Made by a program: the position numbers and the translations under genes. The notes beneath the pieces are model-generated. The model did no database searches, was not told where the DNA came from, and saw nothing but the letters and a program-made list of their open reading frames with translations. Positions 60,536-64,000 of a stretch of 64,000 nucleotides of DNA are shown piece after piece. The stretch covers positions 26,955 through 90,954 of IMG/VR virus record IMGVR_UViG_3300036861_000806; one strand, 5' to 3'. The DNA comes from a virus. Each line of letters begins with the position of its first letter. Within the stretch, counting starts at the first letter, position 1.

Positions 60536-60942
60536 TTCAACCGCCGTTTGTCGTTCTCCGCCCGGATCGCGTCGAGGAAGGCCGCCGCGACGATGCCGCG
60601 CTCGATCTCGACGAACGACGGCGCGAGCGGCCCGGCACGGTGGCGCGCCTCCACCTGGTCCCAGATTTTCCCGATGGCGTCGAGCTGCCCGAGCGTCAGC
60701 TCATTCTTTCGCTGTGCCGCCGCACGTAAGCGGATGGCCCGCAGATCACCTCGAATGCTCGCGTGCACGGCCCGCGCTTCTCCGTAGGTCGGTCGCTCGA
60801 CCGCGGACCAGTCGAAGAACGCGTCGACCTTGCGCGCTAACTCGGTCAGTCGGACATCCGTCTGTTCGTCGTAGGGGGCGATGAGCGTCACCGCGCAGCC
60901 GGACGCGGCGACGCTCATCAGACACAGCGCGAGCAGCGTCAT
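60532..60942 (-). CDS. Lipoprotein
   Basis: 136 residues from ATG 60942. MTLLALCLMSVAASGCAVTL is a lipoprotein signal with lipobox ASGC. IAPYDEQTDVRLTELARKVD and DLRAIRLRAAAQRKNELTLG are helical. A periplasmic/outer-membrane role is likely; related phage lipoproteins have been seen among lysis or virion proteins. No specific family named. Confidence 0.7.
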   Translation of the reverse strand: MTLLALCLMSVAASGCAVTLIAPYDEQTDVRLTELARKVDAFFDWSAVERPTYGEARAVHASIRGDLRAIRLRAAAQRKNELTLGQLDAIGKIWDQVEARHRAGPLAPSFVEIERGIVAAAFLDAIRAENDKRRLK

Positions 60943-61012
60943 CAGTCGATGGGACGGTCGGCAGGCGTCGATCCTGCGGCTCGATGGCATCGCGACCATC
61001 ACTCGTTCCGCC

Positions 61013-61828
61013 TTACGCCGGGGGCATCGTCGGGTCGCCCTCCTCGCGGCGAATCTCGTCGGACGTCTTCGCCGTGAAGTGCGCCTCGATCTCGGCCGGC
61101 GTCATCGCCGCGAAGTCGGGGCCGGACCCCTCGATCCAGTCGCGGATCTTGCCGGTCATCGTGCCGGCGACGTGGAGCGCCGCCGCGACGTTGCCGTTGT
61201 TGAGGAGGCCCGTGAGCAGGGTGCTTACCGTCCCGACGATCGCGAGGATTTGGTCAATCGACGGGCCGGCGCCGCCGCTGATCGCGGGTATATAGAGATC
61301 CTGGCAGTTGCGATCGCGCATCACGACGTACCAGCCATCACCCCGCCGTCGCAGCGACGGGAGCGCGGCGACGCCGAGCGGCAACACCGCCAGCGCGAAG
61401 GGCAACGACGATGTCGGCGCCGTCGCCGGGTCGGGCGCCCCGCTCGTCTTGACCCCCGCGAGCCCGTCGACGTACTTGAGGAAGGCGGCCCCGTTGGCGA
61501 GCACGGCGCGCAGCACGGCGTTGACCTTGTCCTGCACGCTTACGGGCACGCCGCGGTCGATCTCGGACTTCCACGAGGCCAGCACGCCGGCCGCGAGGTT
61601 CTCCGACTTGGCCCAAAGGTCGTAGATCCCCGTGCCGGTCTTGAAGATCGCGTCGGGCACCTGCTTGGCGTTGTGCTGGCGAACAAGCTGCCGATAGGCG
61701 TCCTCGACCGTCGCCTTCTGCGCGTCGACGGCGCGCGCCGTCGAGACGAACGCCGACGCGCAGCCGGCGAAATTCGCGACGAGTGCGAGTAGGAAAACGG
61801 CCGTTAAGAACTTCGAGGTATGCCGCAT
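61013..61828 (-). CDS. Lipoprotein, possibly virion- or envelope-associated
   Basis: 271 residues with SD GGAGGAGACGCAT. MRHTSKFLTAVFLLALVANF followed by AGCAS gives a signal with lipobox FAGC. DAYRQLVRQHNAKQVPDAIF is helical. SSLPFALAVLPLGVAALPSL is hydrophobic, and a second hydrophobic run ILAIVGTVSTLLTGLLNN lies near residue 205. Function unknown. Confidence 0.7.
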   Translation of the reverse strand: MRHTSKFLTAVFLLALVANFAGCASAFVSTARAVDAQKATVEDAYRQLVRQHNAKQVPDAIFKTGTGIYDLWAKSENLAAGVLASWKSEIDRGVPVSVQDKVNAVLRAVLANGAAFLKYVDGLAGVKTSGAPDPATAPTSSLPFALAVLPLGVAALPSLRRRGDGWYVVMRDRNCQDLYIPAISGGAGPSIDQILAIVGTVSTLLTGLLNNGNVAAALHVAGTMTGKIRDWIEGSGPDFAAMTPAEIEAHFTAKTSDEIRREEGDPTMPPA

Positions 61829-61884
61829 ATGCGTCTCCTCCGTCGGGGTAAAAAGGTTGTCCAGTTCGCGCCGCTATTATAACC

Positions 61885-62262
61885 CTACGGTTTCGCTCCC
61901 GGCGGCGGGCCCGTCGGTGGCGCCCACGAGTCGGGGGTGAGCTTGGAGCGGCGCAGGCCGTCGACCGCCTCGCGGACGCCCACGGCGACCAGGGCGATGC
62001 CGGCGCTCGCCGCCGGGTTCGCCGCCTGTCCGGTCGCCCACGAGTAGGCGATGTCGCCGGTCGCGGAGATGACCGGGAGTAGGACCGGGATCAGCGGTCG
62101 GACGGAATCCGGGATGTACCGCTTCAATAACATGACCATGATCGGGATGACGGCGATGATCACCGGCGTCCAGACCGTGACCGAGATGTTTGCCACGGCA
62201 TCGGCGCCCCAGGCCAGCGTCGGCAGCAGGGTCAGCGTGAACAGGAAGAAAAGGACTGTCAT
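61885..62262 (-). CDS. Small membrane protein, holin candidate
   Basis: 125 residues from ATG 62262 (ATGA overlap). MTVLFFLFTLTLLPTLAWGA may be a signal or first span; VTVWTPVIIAVIPIMVMLLK is a strong span, and a third lies at VRPLIPVLLPVISATGDIAY. The C-terminus is polar and Pro-rich. Size and three spans fit a holin, and lysis-type genes are near, but no holin family is recognised. Confidence 0.6.
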   Translation of the reverse strand: MTVLFFLFTLTLLPTLAWGADAVANISVTVWTPVIIAVIPIMVMLLKRYIPDSVRPLIPVLLPVISATGDIAYSWATGQAANPAASAGIALVAVGVREAVDGLRRSKLTPDSWAPPTGPPPGAKP

Positions 62263-62501
62263 CGTACGGCTCCTTTCGATCGGTGAATCAGGTCGCACAT
62301 CGCGGCGTTGTCCGGGCCGCCGGCTTCCGCCGTGCCAGCCAGGTGCAAGTAATCAACGCGTCCATCATCGGCGCCCACTCGGTTGGCGTGCGCGTCGCAC
62401 GGGATGATATTGAGGATATCAACCGCCGGGTCGGCGGTCGGGTCGCAGCCGAGGCAGACGGTGCGCCCGAGGGCTGGGCTGTCCGGCAGCATGTCGCTCA
62501 C
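62259..62501 (-). CDS. Small Cys-containing protein
   Basis: 80 residues. RTVCLGCDPTADPAVDILNI and IPCDAHANRVGADD: C-x2-C and C-x2-H. Recurs in type among small phage proteins. Overlaps both neighbours. Function unknown. Confidence 0.55.
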   Translation of the reverse strand: MSDMLPDSPALGRTVCLGCDPTADPAVDILNIIPCDAHANRVGADDGRVDYLHLAGTAEAGGPDNAAMCDLIHRSKGAVR

Positions 62502-63254
62502 TCCGTCGCCTCCGTCGCCTCGCAGAAGATGCTACGCCGAGCGGCTGCCCGCGCACGATCACACCGACGACATCGTCGATCCCCATGTTTGTCGATGACA
62601 TCGTACGCATGTCCGCGAGGGCAAGTAGTTTTTAAGGCATTCCGGATACCCATCGGGAGCCGCGGGGCTGGTCGCAAACAAGACGGCAGATGCAGCCATC
62701 GGTCACCTCTGGCAATGTGAGAGATTGTTGTGACCGGCAATCCAATCTCGACGGCGATCTCTTGATATAGTTTCCCGAGCGCTGCGAGCCGTAGAATCTC
62801 AAGCGCCTGCGTTTCAGTCGTCTTCGCTGACCCATTGTGCTCGCCAATCCCAAGTCGTCCGTGGATTCGTTTATCGTGTTCGTTTTCTAATTTGAGTCGC
62901 CCAGCGAAGATTGCCGAGCTTATTATTTAAGCCGTCGCCGTCATGGTGAGCAGCGCCATACATTGTGCTAGGTTTCGGCCCAACGAATGACAAGAGCAGA
63001 AGATCATGGACGCGTTTCGGTATTTTCCGTCCATCGCTTCCGCACAACGTAACATAGACGTAGGCGGGCGCATTCGGAGTGAACCGCCCCTGAGTTAGTC
63101 CCCTTGGCCGATAGACGCGGAGAGCTAGCAAGCGAGGCTTATCAAGCCGGGTCGAACGCCACCGAGTACCGTACCATGCGGTACGAACGCGACCGAGATC
63201 AGAAACCTCGTACTTCGATCCGTACCCAGGAATCTGACGCCATCGTTCACTCAT
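62498..63254 (-). pseudogene. NUMOD4/HNH homing endonuclease broken by a frameshift
   Basis: 5' part (63254-62871): SERWRQIPGYGSKYEVSDLG (NUMOD4), VHDLLLLSFVGPKPSTMYGA, HHDGDGLNNKLGNLRWATQ (HNH core). One base then shifts the frame; the continuation reads LENEHDKRIHGRLGIGEHNG, AKTTETQALEILRLAALGKL and EIAVEIGLPVTTISHIARGD (helix-turn-helix) and ends with a zinc-type CPRGHAYDVIDKHGDRRCRR tail. Together ~250 residues of a full homing enzyme. Error in sequence or recent inactivation. Confidence 0.8.
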
Positions 63255-63724
63255 TCAGATACCTCGAAAAAGACATCGCGTCCAGCATTGAACTCCGCCT
63301 CTATGAGATCGGCTAGTATCAGTACGAACGCGTCCCCAGTTCTGAGACAACCGTTTGTGGGACGAAGCTGGCCGTCCTCAAGCAGCGGTCCGCCGTGGAT
63401 ACCGAACCCCGAGCGATTATGCTCCGATCCCGATCGCGCGGCATCACCAGCCACGGGCCGAAGTTTCAAGAACACCGGCCCGAAGTGCTGGTTCTGCTCT
63501 TTATCGGAAATCCGATCAACCTCAATAATGCGATACACTCCACACGGTGTGTCCCCGAACGGCTTCAGCGGATCGCGCGTCGGGTTGCCGTGCGCGATCG
63601 CCGCCTGGTTATCCGCCTTGCCGCAGCAGCGATCCGGCCCGACGACGAGACGCGCATCCTCGACCGCCCAGAGCGTGCCTTCGGCCGTCCGGTCGTGCGG
63701 GAGCTTGGCGAAGAGTCTTATCAA
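63251..63724 (-). CDS. L,D-transpeptidase (YkuD-like) catalytic-domain protein
   Basis: 157 residues, overlaps the HNH gene. PCGVYRIIEVDRISDKEQNQ, FGPVFLKLRPVAG, GFGIHGGPLLEDGQLRPTNG and CLRTGDAFVLILADLIEAEF match the YkuD active site HxG...(S/T)xGCxR, with Cys as nucleophile in NGCLR. Phages use such domains to remodel or cut peptidoglycan. No signal peptide, so export would need a holin or the virion. Family call is good; lysis versus wall-remodelling is open. Confidence 0.82.
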   Translation of the reverse strand: MIRLFAKLPHDRTAEGTLWAVEDARLVVGPDRCCGKADNQAAIAHGNPTRDPLKPFGDTPCGVYRIIEVDRISDKEQNQHFGPVFLKLRPVAGDAARSGSEHNRSGFGIHGGPLLEDGQLRPTNGCLRTGDAFVLILADLIEAEFNAGRDVFFEVSE

Positions 63725-63737
63725 TTTTCGCCCGTCC

Positions 63738-64000
63738 CTAGCAGCCCGCGTTCGGCTTCGTGCAGACCGCGGCGCTGGTGGCGCCGCGCAGCACGCCCGC
63801 TTCTTTCAACCGCACGAAGATGCGACGGTCGGCCGGATCGAACGGGATAGAACCCGACGCTTGGGCGAAGAATGCGAAGCTGCGGTTCGTCCCGCCCGTG
63901 TAGGTCACGCTGACCGAGGCCGTGGGCGACGCCAAGCAGGCGCCGGTCGCCGTGTTGGTTTCACACACCGTCAGCGTCAGCGGAAGCGGCACATCGCCCG
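63738..64000 (-). CDS. Partial beta-rich protein, 5' end beyond the right edge
   Basis: 84 codons from an internal GTG, and the frame is open to the window edge, so the gene likely begins outside. LPLTLTVCETNTATGACLAS, ASVSVTYTGGTNRSFAFFAQ and DRRIFVRLKEAGVLRGATSA: beta strands like an immunoglobulin-type or tail/surface domain ending in Cys residues. Probably a virion or surface-associated protein. Confidence 0.6.
   Translation of the reverse strand, partial: GDVPLPLTLTVCETNTATGACLASPTASVSVTYTGGTNRSFAFFAQASGSIPFDPADRRIFVRLKEAGVLRGATSAAVCTKPNAGC

Overview
GC-rich (roughly 60-65%) genome segment of a tailed, apparently temperate dsDNA phage or prophage with an HK97-type head. The host was probably Gram-negative, since the phage encodes several lipoproteins with clear lipoboxes and a YkuD-like L,D-transpeptidase; I cannot place the host more precisely. 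Almost all genes are on the minus strand, packed with GTGA/ATGA/TGATG start-stop overlaps. Many are tiny zinc-finger proteins of 30-110 residues. No ribosomal RNA and no complete canonical tRNA gene was seen.

Layout. 1-17.6 kb (minus): the structural block read from its 3' end. It holds a partial gene, a GIY-YIG homing endonuclease, a surface-type protein, major capsid, prohead protease, a minor head protein carrying an intein, portal, a group of small genes around a 244-bp pentanucleotide repeat array, terminase large subunit (split by an in-frame stop), terminase small subunit and a nucleotidyltransferase. No tail genes are visible; they probably lie beyond the window. 17.6-33.6 kb: accessory block. 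A minus-strand operon encodes nonulosonic (sialic-acid-like) sugar synthesis: PseB-like dehydratase, class III aminotransferase, two GNAT-type transferases, NeuB-like synthase and SpsF-like cytidylyltransferase. It is interrupted by plus-strand genes and by two IS1595-family elements with cargo genes, one of them nested inside another IS1595-type transposase gene. 33.6-35.7 kb (plus): small zinc proteins and a serine recombinase.

35.9-49.5 kb (minus): replication, recombination and nucleotide metabolism. It includes a DnaD-like protein, HerA-like ATPase, helicase-methyltransferase fusion, MazG, RusA, a tyrosine integrase, RecT and a YqaJ nuclease. 49.6-56.4 kb (minus): a DUF6745-like protein with 34 tetrapeptide repeats, many small zinc proteins, two HNH endonucleases and a Ro60/TROVE protein preceded by a YrlA-type Y RNA with a circularly permuted tRNA-like module. 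56.7-58.8 kb: divergent regulators around a palindromic operator. 58.9-64 kb (minus): lipoproteins, small membrane proteins, a frameshifted HNH gene and an L,D-transpeptidase.

The most unusual items are the Ro60-Y RNA pair with an HNH gene that carries a second copy of the Ro60 C-terminus; the strict 5-nt-period array between two small genes; and a complete homing-endonuclease reading frame antisense to an intein. The 1-nt frameshifts seen in several genes may partly be sequencing errors, so broken genes here should be confirmed from reads.
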